A stretch of 63,790 nucleotides of DNA from Stereocaulon alpinum (GCA_018257865.1 JAEUBA010000122.1:1-63790); one strand, 5' to 3'; counted from the stretch's first letter, positions 10,150 to 23,908 are shown. Program-made: numbers and translations. Notes: a model not told the origin generated them from the letters alone.

Positions 10150-11466
10150 ACTATAGTAACCCTACTTACCTAAATACTAAGTACCTTAGTCTTCGTCCCT
10201 CTACCTACCTATCTACCCTACCTAAATTCGCTACCGTATACTCGTATACTATCTTATAAGAGTATACGCTAAAGCGTACCTCCTAACCGTCTAGGATTCT
10301 TATCTAGAAGCTAATCCCTAGTACCTATACCCTCTCCTTTAGATCCTAACGACCCCCTACCTTTAATTAAAACTTCTAAGCTAGAAGATATAGAGGACTT
10401 AAGCTCTAAAGAAGCTACTAAAAAAATAGTTACTATACCCCCTCCGCTAACTACTAATATAGGTAATACGCTAGCCTTTACTAAGGCTTAGACTACCTTT
10501 ATAATAACTACTATCTAAGCTGCTGTAGTAGCGGCCCTTATAGCGAATACCCTCCCGCCTACGCCTCCTAATCCCTAATATTAGTAGAGAGCCCTTACCG
10601 CTAATCTCTAGTTATTAATAGACTATTACCTTCCTAAGCCTACCTCTAGTAGCTCTCCTATTAATCTATCTAAAATTAAGTATCCCTATAATCGTTTTAG
10701 TAATTATAAGGGTGAGGTTAAGTATAATTTATAGAAGATAGTAATAAAGCTATTTATTAAGGAATACCCTACTAACTTCTAGGAAGGATTAAAGTAAGTC
10801 TCTACCTACTTTAAATACTCCTCTAGCGAAGCTTAAACCTTAATCCTTTAGTATATAGATCCTAATTATATAAGCCCTACTAAGAACGCCTCTAATATCT
10901 TAAAGATACTAGACTAGCGTTTTTTTAATTATAATTATATCTAGTCTACCCGCCTTATATATTATAAGCTCGAAATAGGATTAATAACCTATAATAATTT
11001 CTAGATTAAATTTACCTAGCTTATAACTATAGGAAAAATTAATATAAAGCGCTAGTTTAAGGATCTATATAAGAAAATCTCCCCCGCCCTAAAAAGGGAT
11101 ATCCGTACTAAGAAATATAAGATAAATAAGGACTATACTACCCTTAATAAGTTTCTTATAGTCGCTAATTAGGAGATACGTAATATTAGAGCTAAAGAAG
11201 CTATAATAAAGCCTTATTTAAATACTAACCCTCGTAATATCCTTAAGATAAGGAGCTAGCGAGCCCCCTTACCTACTCTAATCCCTTATATAGACCGTTA
11301 AGTTACCTTTAGAGGTATAACTACCCGCTCCCCCTCTAATACCTATAAAGAGGAATATTATAAGGAGGAGCGTCCTATATTAAAGGATAAGCCGAAGTAT
11401 TTCTATTATAATAAGGAAGGCTACTTCGCTACTAAATACCCTAAGCGTCTCTATAAAGCAGTATAA
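10150..11466 (+). pseudogene. Gypsy-1 gag remnant with CCHC knuckle
   Basis: Coding-like region whose C-terminal end is fixed by a zinc knuckle at 11398-11439. Fourteen codons are spaced CX2CX4HX4C, with all three Cys and the His now Tyr and NKEG between ligands two and three. The upstream part is Pro/Ser/Thr-rich and then basic, as in fungal Gypsy gag. The start is not definable because ATG codons are lost. The product would have formed the virus-like particle that packages the element's RNA. Confidence 0.75.
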
Positions 11467-11654
11467 GAAGTCGCTAGCGAAGACGAGGACGTTAGAGATA
11501 CTAGAGAAGTTAAGGAGTTATTAGATTTAGAAAACTAGCTATCTTTAGGGAAGTCGCCCTTAAGGACCTACTATTCTTATTATCTATAAAATTCTATAAT
11601 CTCTTTAGTAGACGCTTATTTATATATCCTATTACCTTAATAGCTTAGGATAAG

Positions 11655-13010
11655 GAATATAAATTAAAAGCTCTTACTAATACTAGTACTACTATATACT
11701 TATTTATTAATAAAAAAGAAGTATAAATCCTTTCTAATACCCTTAATATCGTCCCTATTCCCCTTTCTAAACCCTGATACCTTTACGGATATAATAGTAA
11801 AATACGAAGGAAGCCTGTTACCTATACTATCTATCCCTTAATACGGGTTAGCGACTATATAGAGTCTACTATACCTATACTTATTACTAACTTAGGTAAT
11901 TAATATATTATCCTTAGTAAGCTATAGATAAATAAGTATAAGGTCCTACTAGATATAGTAGATAATTATATTATCTTTATACTAGGGCGTTACGACTATA
12001 CGGGTATACCTACGCCTAAGCCGCCTACCTCTAGTCTAGGAGTTAAAGCCAAATTAACTACCTTAAAGCCGGTAAAGTCTACTAAGATCGCTATAGTAAA
12101 ACCTAAGCTAAAGAAGGTTAACCCTACTCAGCCTACTCCTCCCCCGCCTAAAGAAAATAAGGCGTTAGATATTAGTTAAATTAGTATAGTAGCCTTCTAC
12201 CTGCTAGCCTAGAATCCGAAGAAGTACTAAGTTTAGTACTTCTCTATAACCCTTGCTGGAATAGACTATTAACTAAGAAAAGACGTTCTAACGGAAGTAA
12301 TACGCGAGACTACTGTCTATACTAAGGATAATATTAAAAAGAAGCTCCTAAAGGAGTACTACGACTTAATTAATATCTTTAATAAAGATAAGGTAAAGGT
12401 TCTCCCTCTATATCGACTATATAATTATAAGATTAAATTAGAGCTAGGGAAGAAGCTACTATAGAGCCGACTATACCTAATATCTAGCTTTAAGCTATAA
12501 AAGGTGAAAGAATACCTTAAAAAGAATCTAAAGAAGGGCTTTATCTTACTAAGTACTACTCCGTACGCGTCCCCTATACTATTCGTATAGAAGAAGAATA
12601 GTAGCTTAAGATTCTGCGTAGACTACTATAGACTTAATACTATTATAATTTAGAACCGCTATCTAATCCTATTAATTAAAGAAGCCTTAGCTTATATAGT
12701 AGGTTATAAGTACCTTACTAAGCTCGATATTATTACTATATTTAATAAGCTTAGAATATATCTAGATAGTAAGGACTATACTACCTTTACTACTTCTTTT
12801 AGAGCGTTTAAATACTATATATTACCTTTTAGACTAACCGGAGGCCCTACCTCCTACTAGTAATATATAAATAATACCTTATTTAAGTATCTTAACGACT
12901 TTTACTAAGTATACTTAGATAATATCCTAATTTATAGTAAGACTAAGAAGGAGTACTGAAAGTATATTAGAAAGGTCCTTATACGACTACGCGAAGTAGG
13001 CCTTTAGGTA
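11655..13010 (+). pseudogene. Gypsy-1 protease and reverse transcriptase remnant
   Basis: Near 11670 a reading ALTNTSTT..LFIN stands where the family has an aspartic-protease DSGAT motif; the catalytic Asp codon is now Asn. RT follows. 'TKLDII' near 12720 and 'YYILPFRLTGGPTSY' near 12812-12858 correspond to the family's LPFGLxxAPAxFQ. The catalytic box at 12912-12923 reads YLDN, with the second Asp changed to Asn. Several TAG/TAA codons sit where Gln or Trp would be. The enzyme would copy element RNA into cDNA inside the particle. Confidence 0.85.
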
Positions 13011-13344
13011 GATATTAATAAATACGAGTTCTATATATAAGAGACGAAGTTTTTAGGATTAATAGTATCTACTAGTAGACTAAGAATAGACCCTAATAAG
13101 GTTAAAGTAGTCGCTAACTAGGAAACCCCTACCTACCTAAAGGAGGTATAAGTATTCGTTAGCTTCTATAACTTCTACTGTCGATTTATTAAGGACTTCT
13201 TAAAGATAGTAAAACTACTAGTAGCGCTTACTAAAAAAGATTACCTATTCCGTTAGTCTAAAGTATATTAATCAGCCTTCGAAGAGATAAAGGATTTAGT
13301 AACTAGTACCCTAGTACTAAGGTACTATAAAAGATCTTAACTAG

Positions 13345-13620
13345 CGGTGCTAGAGACCGACTCCTTAGACTATATTAATAGTAGAGTATTATCGCAAGCG
13401 GATAATAATAGGGTACTATATCTAGTTATATTCTATAGTAAGAACTTATTACTAGTAGAATATAACTACGAGATCTATAATAAGGAACTACTAGCGATAG
13501 TTCGCTACCTAAAGCACTAGCGCCCTAAACTTAAGTCGACGGATATCCTAATTTAGATCTTTACTAACTATAAAAGCTTAGAGTACTTTATATAAATAAA
13601 GGAGCTTACCCGCCGTTAAG
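13345..13620 (+). pseudogene. Gypsy-1 RNase H remnant
   Basis: Reading LETDSLDYINSRVLSQ near 13350-13397 matches the start of Gypsy RNase H (xTDAS..GxxLxQ), with the first catalytic Asp codon retained. 'FYSKNLL' and 'YEIYNKELLAIV' follow, as in the family. The domain degrades the RNA of the RNA-DNA hybrid. It aligns with the Gypsy-3 fragment at 5781-5960 on the other strand. Confidence 0.85.
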
Positions 13621-14082
13621 CTAGATAGGCTGAGAAGTTAGTAGACTATAACTTTAAGATTATATACCGTACTAGGAAGTCTAATAGGAAAGTAGATACC
13701 TTAATTAAGTTACCTAACTTAGTACCTATAGATAAGGACGACTTACGTCTAAAGTACTAGTATTATATACTACTATTACCTAAGTATTTCTAAGGCTATA
13801 ATCTAACCTTCTTAGTTAAGGAGGGGGGTGAGCCTACGGAGGAGTAAATTAACGTACTAATAGATAAGGACTTACCCCTCTATATTAGAATTACGTTAGC
13901 AAATTAGGACGATAAGGACTATATATAGATCTAAGAGGCTATTAAGAAGAATCCCACCTAGATTATTAATAGTATTAATCTAAGGTACTACTCCTAACGC
14001 TATTATATACTCTTCTATAAAGAACGCCTTTAGGTCCCCGCCTTACTAAAGCTCTATATCGAGCTTATAAAGGAAAGCTATA

Positions 14083-14800
14083 ATCTCCCCGCAAGCGGTT
14101 ACCTAGGAAGAGACTATATACTAGAGATTCTAAAGTATTAATTCTACTAGCTAGGTATAAAAGAGGAAGTAGCACGCTATATCTATAACTACTATACGTA
14201 TTAAAGAAGTAAAGTACTAAGAGATTAGTATAACGGACTCCTATAACCCCTACTAACTCTAGAATAGTATTAGTAGGATATCTTAATAGACTTTATCACT
14301 AGTCTCCTAATATCTAATAATCGCAACGCTATTTATATACTAATAGATCGCCTTACTAAGGAACGGTACTACGCCCTATATATAGCTACGGACGAAGGAA
14401 CCTCTATAGAGGCTACGGTAGATATCTTACTTAACTACGTCTTCCGTACCTACGGTCTGCCTAATTTAATAGTATTAGATCGAGGCCTATAGTTTATCTT
14501 ATTAGTATAGAAGGCCTTATATAAGCGGTTATAAATTAAAGTAAAGCTATCTATAGTATTCCACTTAGAAACTAATAGATAAACTAAAAGGGCTAATTAG
14601 GATATTAAGCGATAATTAAGGATATACTACTCCTATATATAGGATAATTAGTTGCGTTAGCTACCTATTACTAAATTTACTAATAATAACGCTATCGCTA
14701 ATACTATTAGTATATCTCCTTTCTTCGCTAATAAAGGCTTCTATCCCCGTATATCTTTCTCGCTGCTAATAGAGCCTAGCCCCTCCGCCTAAGAAAGGAC
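14083..14800 (+). pseudogene. Gypsy-1 integrase core remnant
   Basis: The HHCC zinc domain is readable at 14083-14215; its first His is now Tyr in 'SGYLGRD' and its Cys pair reads 'YNYYTY'. Then come DRLTK near 14345 and 'VLDRGL*F' near 14477, the family's DRGxQF with Gln turned to a stop. The D-D-E catalytic core is thus recognisable but inactivated. A GPY/F-type segment follows at about 14930-15080. Confidence 0.85.
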
Positions 14801-15169
14801 GTAGGCTGCTAAGGCTAATAATATTACGGATAAAATAGTAGATATATTAGAATTTATTAAGGAATAGTCCGCCTAGAGCTATAAAAGGATAATAGACTAA
14901 GCGAATCGCTACTAATCTAATATATCTTATAAAGTAGGAGATTTAGTCTTCCTATCTAGTAGGAATATTACTACAGCACGGCTGAGTAAAAAGCTAGACG
15001 ATAAGATACTAGGGCTATTTAAAGTTATAAAGAAAGTAGGATATTCCTACCGCCTAGAGCTCCTAGTAAGTATACGGATCTATAATATATTCTACCCTAG
15101 CCTATTATATAAGGCTGCGAGCGATCCCCTACCTAGATAACGCGCTAAACCGCTAGGGCCGGTAATTAT

Positions 15170-15300
15170 TAATAATAAAGAGGAGTAGGAACTAGATAAG
15201 ATATTAGACGCCTAATAGATAGGTAAGAACCGCCGGCTATAGTTCCGCGTCTAGTAGAAAGGCGAAGCGAAACCTAACCGTTAATAGTATAATATAGATG
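15170..15300 (+). pseudogene. Gypsy-1 chromodomain remnant
   Basis: After the GPY/F module a reading EELDKILDA..IGKNRRL.FRV..KGEAKPNR..YNID fits a chromodomain (xxVEKILDxRxxxxxxxYLVKWKGYxxxxxTWEP); the Trp codons are now TAG. A chromodomain tethers the integrase to modified histone tails and is typical of chromoviruses, which favour heterochromatin. The open frame at 15298-15498 is an out-of-frame shadow of this end and the LTR. Confidence 0.7.
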
Positions 15301-15433
15301 GTAATAAATTCGAAAACGCAGCTAATATCGTCGCAGATTTCTATCGCCGCTACCCTAGAAAGCCTAGCAGTCCTAGCTAATAGGAAACTACTTGCACGTA
15401 TTAGGGTTAATACTTTCTTAAGGGGGGGGGTGA

Positions 15434-15655
15434 TATTACGGGCTAGCCTTTCGTTACTTACTAGTCCTTTATTACTTACTAGTGTTTATATATATTAGCG
15501 TTAATCTAACGCTAGGCCCCTTTAGCCTTAGCGCCTACTAAGCCGCGTCCCTAATATATTATACACACGCTCTATATACATAGCTTTCCTTCCTTAGATT
15601 TATTCTCCTAGTCTAATAACACCCCTATTAACTCGCTCTAGGCCGGCCCCTAACA
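15434..15655 (+). repeat. Gypsy-1 3' LTR (222 bp)
   Basis: Same length as the 5' LTR; ends CTAACA with its terminal CA preserved. It is preceded by the polypurine tract 'taaggggggggg' and a TGA. The absence of non-transition differences between the LTRs indicates little neutral divergence beyond RIP. Confidence 0.93.
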
Positions 15656-15660
15656 CTTAG

Positions 15661-16330
15661 AGGCAGCGAACTAGCTTATTATAGAGGGGATAATAGTAGA
15701 GAATAGCCTCCTCTTCTATAATTATTAAGAGAGAGAAGCTACCCTTAAGTAATACTTTAACTATTATAGGTATAGATATATTACTAAGGCGTATAAATAC
15801 CCTACCTACTATAGGATATACGCCTAAAACTATATAACTAATAATTATATAGAAAGAGCTAGTAGTAAGCCTAAGTATATAGTATATAAAAGGGAGTACT
15901 TAGTATAGAATAAAACCTACTTAATCTAATAGAAGGAGAATATTAAGGCTAAGTAGAGAATTAAGTATAAGCTAAAGTACTTTAAAGAGATCCTAAAGTA
16001 ATACTTAATAAGGCTTATACTAGCGATACTAGAAAAGACTAGCTTAAAAGGGTAGTATAAAGTAATCTTTAAAGGGAAGAGGAAGGCTTTAAAGGATATA
16101 ATAGATAAGCCTTAAAAAGGAATTAAAGAGGTAGTAAAAAGGGGATAACTAATAACCCTTTTTAAAGTAGAGTAAGGGTAATAGCCCTTATCTATAGAGA
16201 GGATTAATCTAATAAATACCCTTAAGTAAACTTTAGGAGGGGTAAAGACTACTAAAACTACCTAAATATAGGAGAACGTTTAAGTAGCCTTTACCTAATA
16301 AGGGATATACCCTACCTAAAAATACTATAG
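15661..16330 (+). pseudogene. LINE-A ORF1 C-terminal part with two zinc knuckles
   Basis: Continuation of ORF1 after Gypsy-1. The first knuckle, 15753-15794, has the spacing CX2CX4HX4C with Tyr at every ligand. A second, about 15807-15845, fits CX2CX3HX4C. Paired knuckles at the ORF1 C-terminus are typical of Tad/Jockey/I-type LINEs and bind the element's RNA. The equivalent first knuckle lies at 34716-34757 in LINE-D and at 23633-23674 (minus) in LINE-B. Confidence 0.8.
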
Positions 16331-19300
16331 TATAATATATAAAGGAAGAAGGATATAGTAATAGTACTACTTCTTAAAAATAAAGATATAAAAGATATAG
16401 ATATATTAGCGATCTAAGAGCTAGTATATAACCTAATAAATAGAACCTTATATAATATAAGTATAAGTAGATTCTACTTAGCCTATAAGGGAGACTTAGA
16501 GGCTAAGATATATTTCTATATAAATAAGAGGATAGATCCTAATAACTAAGGGATAGAATACTAAGGAGGCGACTTATACTTATTATAGATTTAGGTTAAA
16601 AGGACTTAGAAGGATACTAAGGTTAAAATAAAGAATACTAGAGGGCTACTAAGGGAGAGGGTATAGGTATATAATATCTATAACCCCTTACTAGTAAGCT
16701 ATATATTAAAGGATAGCCTAATAATTATCCTAAAGCTAGAGGAGGCGCTAGGGAATAAGGGTAAGTATATAATTATAAGAGACTTTAACCTATATTACCT
16801 ATACTAAAATAACTTAGGACGAATAATATACTACGCTATAATAGATAAGCTACTAGAAGTAGTAGGAAAGAGGGGTATAATTCTAAGACTACTAAAAAAG
16901 GTAGTTATATAGTAGAATAGGGGCTTAGAGAGCGCTATTAACCTTATATTCCTAACTAAAGGCGTATATAATATAATAGTAAAGTATAAGGTAAGGGATA
17001 ACCTTAATATAGGATTAGATTATATACTAATTATAATAAAGTTAGAATAGATATAAAGTAAACGCCTAATATACTAGAAGAGGGCTTAGAAAAGAATAAA
17101 GGCGAAGGTAATTAAAGAGGAAATTTAAAAATATATAAAAATCCTAAATAAAGTTATAAGCTAGTACTTAGTAAACTTTAAAGATATAATTAATTAATAT
17201 ATTAATAGGCTTATAGCTATACTATAAGAGGTAATAAAAAATACTATCCTATATAAGAAACCGTACGTAGGGGCTAAGCTATATTAGAATAGGGTATATA
17301 TAAGGGTAACTAAAGCATTATAAGTAGCGCTTAAGGCCTACTACTATAGTAAGAATATAGAAACTAAGGAAACCCTTTACTAAGCTAAAAGGGAAAAGGT
17401 TATTACCTTATAGAAGGCTAGGATAATAGCTTTTAGAGAGGGAGTCTATAAAATATTATTAAGACTAAGAGGAGTATAATAACTTACTAAGTAAGGAAGG
17501 GAGAGGAGTATATACTTTAAAAAGCTACCGTAATTCCTAGCTATTAAAGATAGAAATAGGAATAAAGTAATAGACTTTAAGGGGAAGGTAAAGGCCTTAA
17601 GGAGAATCTTCTTCCTACTTTTACCCTTAGTAGACTTAATAGATATAGAGGGGGCTAACTACTTAAAACCTATAGCGATAAATAGTAAGATTACCTTAAA
17701 AAAGGTAAAGGATATAATTTAGTACCTAATAATAAATAAGGCCTTAAAGATTTTAGGGATCCTAAATAGGTTCTTAAGAGTAGTATATATAAAGATAATA
17801 GAAATATTTAGAAGGATATTTTAAGCGTACTTAAATTATAAATACTACTTAAAAAAGTTTTAAGAGGCGAATATAGTAATACTAAAGAAACTAAAAAAGA
17901 CTAATTATTTAAAGCCTAAGGTATACTAGCCTATTATATTACTAGATATACTTAGGAAAGTATTAGAGATAATAATAATAAAATATTTTAGTAGAATAGT
18001 AGAAAGGAATTACCTACTTTTAGAATATTAAATAGGGGGTAGAAAGAGATACTTAATAAAAATAGCCTTAGAGACTATTATAATCTAGTCTATATAATAT
18101 AAAACTAAGGTAAAGATAATATAGTAAGCCTACTATTACTAAATATAGTAGGGATATTTAATAATATATCCTATAAAAGGCTACTCTATAACCTAAGGAT
18201 AAAAGGAATCCCTAAGGGAATTATTTAATAAATTATAAGCTTCTTTAAAGATAAAGCGATATTAATTACTCTAAGAAGTAAAACTAGCTTAGTAGAGATA
18301 ATAGAGATAAGGATTCTATAAGGATTACTTATATTACTAATTCTATTTCTCTTCTTTAATATACTACTAATTAAAGTATACTTAAAAGTAAAAATCTTAG
18401 TATAAGTAGGAGGATTTATAGATAATATATACCTATTAGTATATAATAAATTAATAGAAATAAATTATAGATAGCTAGAATAAGCCTATAAGCTCTATCT
18501 AATATAGGTAGAAATATATAAAGTAATATTTATACCTTAAAAGTATAAACTAGTATATCTATTATAAACGCCTAAGAGGTTTAATATAAAAGAGATAATA
18601 TACTTTAGTAGCGTAGAGGTTATACTAGAGGTAAGTACTAAGATTCTTAAGCTATATATTAATACTAAGCTTCGCTAGGGCCCCTATATAATATAGGTAA
18701 AGATAAAAGTAGCTACCTAAGCCTAAGTAATTAGGTACTTAACTAAATTAACCTAAGGAGCTATATTTAAGAAATATAGGATAATATATAATATAGTAAT
18801 AAGACCTATACTTATATTTATTATATTAATCTAGTATACCCCTACTAGAGAACTAGGAGTAGTAGGAAAGTATATTAAAATACTAGTAATAATATAAAAT
18901 AATTATTTAAGGATAGTACTTAAAGTATATAAAGTAATATTAGTCTAAGTCTTAAAGATAGAGATAGTTATCCCTCCTATCTAAACTTAGTTAGATACTT
19001 TAGTTATAAGATATTAAGTACTAAGGGGGATTTATAACTTAATAATTAAAGGTAACTATATAATCTATTAGAGATTATAGGGAAAAAGAGGGAGGGTATA
19101 CTTAATATACTCTACCTTATTATTAAAGAAGGAGGTATAAGCCCTTTAAGAGCTTAAAGTAAAGGATTAGGACTAAGTATTAATAATAATAAGGTAGAAA
19201 GTATATTAATATAACTTAGAAATAAATATTAAAGAGTACTAAGATATAGGTATCTTAACTTAAAAAAATAAGGAGTTAAGCGATAATAAAGTAGACTAAG

Positions 19301-19362
19301 CGATAGGAGATATATAAAGAGGCTATCCCTAAATACTCTTATATACCTACTTAAAAAGAGAT
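16330..19362 (+). pseudogene. LINE-A ORF2: endonuclease and reverse transcriptase
   Basis: The endonuclease-like region (about 16330-17100) includes readings such as ISISRFYLAYKG and DPNN. RT follows (about 17700-18850). The segment GIFNNISYKRLL near 18150 matches the palm motif DxxxAFDxVxxxxLL, 'GLLILLILF' near 18325 matches the family's QGSPxSPxLF, and the catalytic box at 18415-18426 reads FIDN where the family has FADD. Stops replace Gln and Trp. The product would nick the target DNA and copy the RNA in place. No RNase H domain was clear after RT. The frame is broken at about 19362 by LINE-B, close to its end. Confidence 0.8.
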
Positions 19363-19380
19363 TAATTAATTAATTAATTT

Positions 19381-20089
19381 ATACGCCTATTCTAGTATCT
19401 ATATATACTAATAAGGGTATTCTTTTATATAATTAGAAAATCTAGGGTGCTATAAGCCCTCTAGACGTAAAAGAAACCTTTTTAGGGTTACCCCTTCTAG
19501 CTAAAAACTTTCGCTTATTAGCTTACCTATTACTCTACTCCGCCTATCTAACCTTACTACTAAGCTTTATAATATTAGTAACTATAGTCTCCTTTACCCT
19601 ATTAGGCCCTATAATACTTTAGTAGCTCTACTACCTTTAACTTTATCTTATACTTAAGCTTCTTTATCTTTAGGGTTTTTATTATTAGTTTTACTCTAAT
19701 AGGGAGTTTAGACTAGGAAAGCTATTCCTTAGTAAGTTAGTACTATATTAGGAATCCTAATTAGACTAGCTATCTTACTACTACCCTTATACTATTAACT
19801 TTAACTAATATAATCTTAATATTATAAGTCCCTACCTCCTTAATAAGTTCTCTTCGAGTATCGCTAAGCTTTAGGTAGTATAGGAGAATATACTTTATAT
19901 CTTAATTCCTCTAACTATAGCTATAGCGAGCGCTACGAATCCCTAGTACTTTCGCTTTATATAAAAAGTAGTTAAACCTATTCTTACTACTTTAAAGTTA
20001 GACTACTATTAAGCTTTCTACCTTCCTTAGTTTTAGGTAGTAGTTATACCTATCTCTAAATAATATCTCCTTTTAAGCGGGTATATAAG
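19381..20089 (-). mobile_element. LINE-B 3' non-coding region
   Basis: About 700 bp between the end of ORF2 and the tail, on the minus strand. It is repeated in direct sense at about 31501-32183 (the end of LINE-A), and part appears nearly un-RIPed at 1-127. The inverted arrangement of this block at 19.4-20.1 and 31.5-32.2 kb could be mistaken for a very long inverted repeat; it is simply two LINE tails in opposite orientation. I see no convincing reading frame in it. Confidence 0.75.
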
Positions 20090-23000
20090 AGTATTTAGGA
20101 ATAACCTTTTTATATACCTCCTATTACTTAGTCTACTTTATTATTACCTAATTCCTTATTTTTTTAGCTAGGATACCTATATCTTAGTACTCCTTAATAT
20201 CTATTTCTAAGTTATACTAATATACTTTCTACCTTATTATTATTAATACCTAATCCTAATCCTTTACTTTAAGCTCTTAAAGGGCTTATACCTCCTTCTT
20301 TAATAATAAGGTAGAGTATATTAAGCGCGCCCTCCCTCTTTTTCCCTATAATTTCTAACGGATTATATAGTTACCTTTAATTATTAGGTTATAAATCCCT
20401 CTTAATACTTAATATCTTATAACTAAAGTATCTAATTAAGTTTAAATAGAAGGGATAACTACCTCTATCTTTAAGACTTAGACTAGTATCGCTCTATATA
20501 CTTTAAGTACTATCCTTAAATAATTATTCTATATTATCGCTAGTATTTTAATATACTTTTCTACTACTTTTAGTTCTTTAGTAGGGGTATACTAGATTAG
20601 TATAATAAATATAAGTATAGATTTTACTACTATACTATATACTATCCTATATTTCTTAAATATAGCTCCCTAAGTTAATCCGGCTAAGTATTTAATTACT
20701 TAGGCTTAAGTAGCTACTTTTACCTTTACCTATACTATATAGGGGCCCTAACGAAGCTTAGTATTAATATATAACCTAAGAATCCTAATACTTACCTTTA
20801 GTATAACCTCTACGCTACTAAATTATACTATTTCTTTTATATTAAACCTCTTAGGCGTTTATAATAGATATACTAGTTTATACTTTTAAGGTATAAATAT
20901 TACTCTATATATTTCTACTTATATTAAATAAAGCTTATAAGCTTATTCTAGCTATCTATAGTTTATTTCTGTTAATTTACTATATATTAATAGGTATATA
21001 TTATCTATAAACCCTTCTACTTATACTAAGATTTTTACTTTTAAGTATACTTTAATTAGTAGTATATTAAAGAAGAGAAATAGAATTAGTAATATAGGTA
21101 ATTCTTATAGAATCCTTATCTCTATTACCTCTACTAAGTTAGTTTTACCTTTTAGAGTAATTAATATCGCTCTATCTTTAAGGAAGCTTATAGTCTACTA
21201 AATAATTCCTTTAGGAATTCCTTTTACCCTTAGGTTATAGAGTAGCTTTTTATAAGATATATTATTAAATACCCTTATTATATCTAGTAATAGTAGGCTC
21301 GCTATATTATCTTTACCTTAGTTCTATATTATATAAACTAAATCTATAATAGTCTTTAAGGCTATTTCTATTAAGTATCTCTTTCTATCCCTTATTTAGT
21401 ATTTTAAGAGTAGGTAATTCTTTTTAGCTATTCTACTAAGATATTTTACTATTACTATCTCTAATACTTTCTTAAGTATATTTAGTAATATAATAGGCTA
21501 GTATACCTTAGGCTCTAAATAGTTAGTCTTTTTTAGTTTCTTTAGTATTATTATATTCGCCTCCTAAAACTTCTTTAGGTAGTATCTATAGTCTAAGTAT
21601 ACTTAAAATATTCTTCTAAATATTTCTATTATCTCTATATATACTACTCTTAAGAACTTATTTAGGATCCCTAAAATCCTTAAAGCCTTATCTACTACTA
21701 AGTATTAAATCGCGTCCCTTACCTCCTTTAAGGTAATCTTACTATCTATTACTATAGGTTTTAAGTAGTTAGCCCCCTCTATATCTATTAAGTCTACTAA
21801 GGGTAGAGGTAGGAAGAGGACCCTTTTTAAGGCCTCTATCTTCCCCTTAAAGTCTATTACTTTATTCCTATTTCCGTCTTTAATAGCTAGGAATTACGGT
21901 AACTCTTTAAAGTATATACTCCTCTCCCTTCCTTATTTAGCGAATTACTATACTCCTTCTAATCTTAGTAATACCCTATAGACTCCCTCTCTAAAAGCTA
22001 TTATCCTAACCTTTTATAGGGTAGTAACCTTTTCCCTTTTAGCTTAATAGAGGGCTTCCTTAGTTTCTACGTTCCTATTATAATAGTAGGCCTTAAGCGC
22101 TACCTATAATACTTTAGTTACCCTTATATATATCCTATTCTAATATAGCTTAGCCCCTATATACGATTCCTTATATAAGATAGTATCTTCTATTACCTCC
22201 TATAGTATAGCTATAAGCCTATTAATATACTAGTCGATTATATCTTTAAAGTCTACTAAGTACTAGCTTATTACTTTATTTAGGATCCTTATATATTTCT
22301 AGATTTCCTCCTTAATTACCTTCGCCTTTATTCTTTTCTAAGCCCTCTTCTAGTATACTAAGCGTTCGCTCTATATCTATTCTAGCTTTATTATAATTAG
22401 TATATAATCTAATCCTATATTAAGGTTATTCCTTACCTTATACTTTACTATTATATTATATACGCCTTCGGTTAGGAATATAAGGTTAATAGTACTCTCT
22501 AAGCCCCTATTCTACTATATAACTACCTTCTCTAGTAGTTCTAAAACTATATCTCTCTTTCCTACTACCTCTAGTAGCTTATCTACTATAGTATAATATA
22601 TTATTCGTCTTAAGTTATTTTAATATAGGTAGTATAGGTTAAAGTTTTTTATAATTATATATTTACCCTTATTCCCTAGCGCCTTCTTTAGCTTTAGGAT
22701 AGTTATTAGGCTATCCTTTAATATATAGCTTACTAGTAAGGGGTTATAGATATTATATACTTATACCCTCTCCCTTAATAGCTCTCTAGTATTCTTTATT
22801 CTAACCTTAGTATCCTTCTAAGTCCTCTTAACTTAGATTTATAATAAGTATAAGTCGCCTCCTTAGTATTCTACCCCCTAATTATTAGGATCTATTCTCT
22901 TATTTATATAAAAATATATCTTAGCCTCTAAGTCTCCCCTATAGGCTAAGTAGAATCTACTTATACTTATATTATATAAGGTTCTATTTATTAGGTTATA

Positions 23001-23903
23001 TACTAGCTCTTAGATTACTAATACGTCTATATCTTTTATATCTTTATTTTTAAGAAGTAGTATTATTACTATATCCTTCTTCCTCTATATATTATACTAT
23101 AGTATTTTTAGGTAGAGTATATCCCTTATTAGGTAAGGGCCGCTTAAATATTCTCTTATATTTAAGTAGTCTTAGTAGTCTTTACTACTCCTAAAGTCTA
23201 CTTAAGGGTATTTATTAGACTAATCCTCTCTATAGATAGGGGCTATTACCCTTACTCTACTTTAAAGAGGGTTATTAGTTATTCCTTTTTTACTACCTCC
23301 TTAATTCCTTTCTAAAGCTTATCTATTATATCCTTTAAGGCCTTCCTCTTCCCTTTAGAGATTACTTTATACTACCTTTTTAAGCTAGTCTTTTCTAGTA
23401 TCGCTAGTATAGGCCCTACTAAGTATTACTTTAAGGTTTTTTTAAAGTATTTTAGCTTATACTTAATTCTCTATTTAGCCTTAGTATTCTCCTTCTATTA
23501 AATTAAGTAGGTTTTACTCTATATTAAGTACTCCCCTTTATATACTACGTACTTAGGCTTACTACTAGCTCTTTCTATATAATTATTAGTTATATAGTTT
23601 TAGGTATATATCTTATAGTAAATAAGGTATTTATACGTCTTAGTAATATATTTATACCTATAATAGTTAAAGTACTACTTAAGGGTAATTTCTCTCTTTT
23701 AGAAAAGGAGGCTATTCTCTACTACTATCCCCTCTATAATAAGCTGGTTCGCCGCCTTTAGGCTTAGGACCTTAATTATTAGTATAAAGAATCTCTTCTC
23801 CCTCTTAAGTATATTTAGCTTTAATATAAATATAGGCTATTTAGCCTTTATTATCTTTAACTCTAAATAAAGCTTCCTATTATCTTTTCTTAGAATTTTA
23901 AAG
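20090..23903 (-). pseudogene. LINE-B ORF2 and end of ORF1
   Basis: Reverse-complement counterpart of LINE-A 15700-19355 at high identity. The RT box at 21000-21011 reads FIDN on the minus strand. The ORF1 zinc knuckle lies at 23633-23674, with Tyr at the ligands. RIP stops are frequent, and many sites are mutated independently of LINE-A, so the two copies were mutated separately after insertion. It is interrupted at 23904-23908 by the target duplication of Gypsy-2. Confidence 0.8.
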
Positions 23904-23908
23904 ATCCC

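Larger units (their letters stand above)
9618..15655 (+). mobile_element. Gypsy-1: complete Ty3/Gypsy chromovirus with LTRs and TSD
   Basis: Full-length 6038-bp LTR retrotransposon inserted in LINE-A ORF1. The two 222-bp LTRs begin TATTACGGGC (original TG) and end CTAAYA (original CA). A perfect 5-bp target duplication CTTAG flanks it at 9613-9617 and 15656-15660. A purine tract with nine G lies just before the 3' LTR (about 15418-15430). The internal order is gag, protease, RT, RNase H, integrase, chromodomain, which marks it as a chromovirus. The frame is riddled with RIP stops, so it is non-autonomous now. I could not identify the primer-binding site with confidence. Confidence 0.95.

Noticed and set aside
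15298..15498. 66-codon plus-strand open frame starting with ATG
   Set aside because: Out-of-frame shadow across the chromodomain end, polypurine tract and 3' LTR of Gypsy-1; its start is a chance residual ATG.
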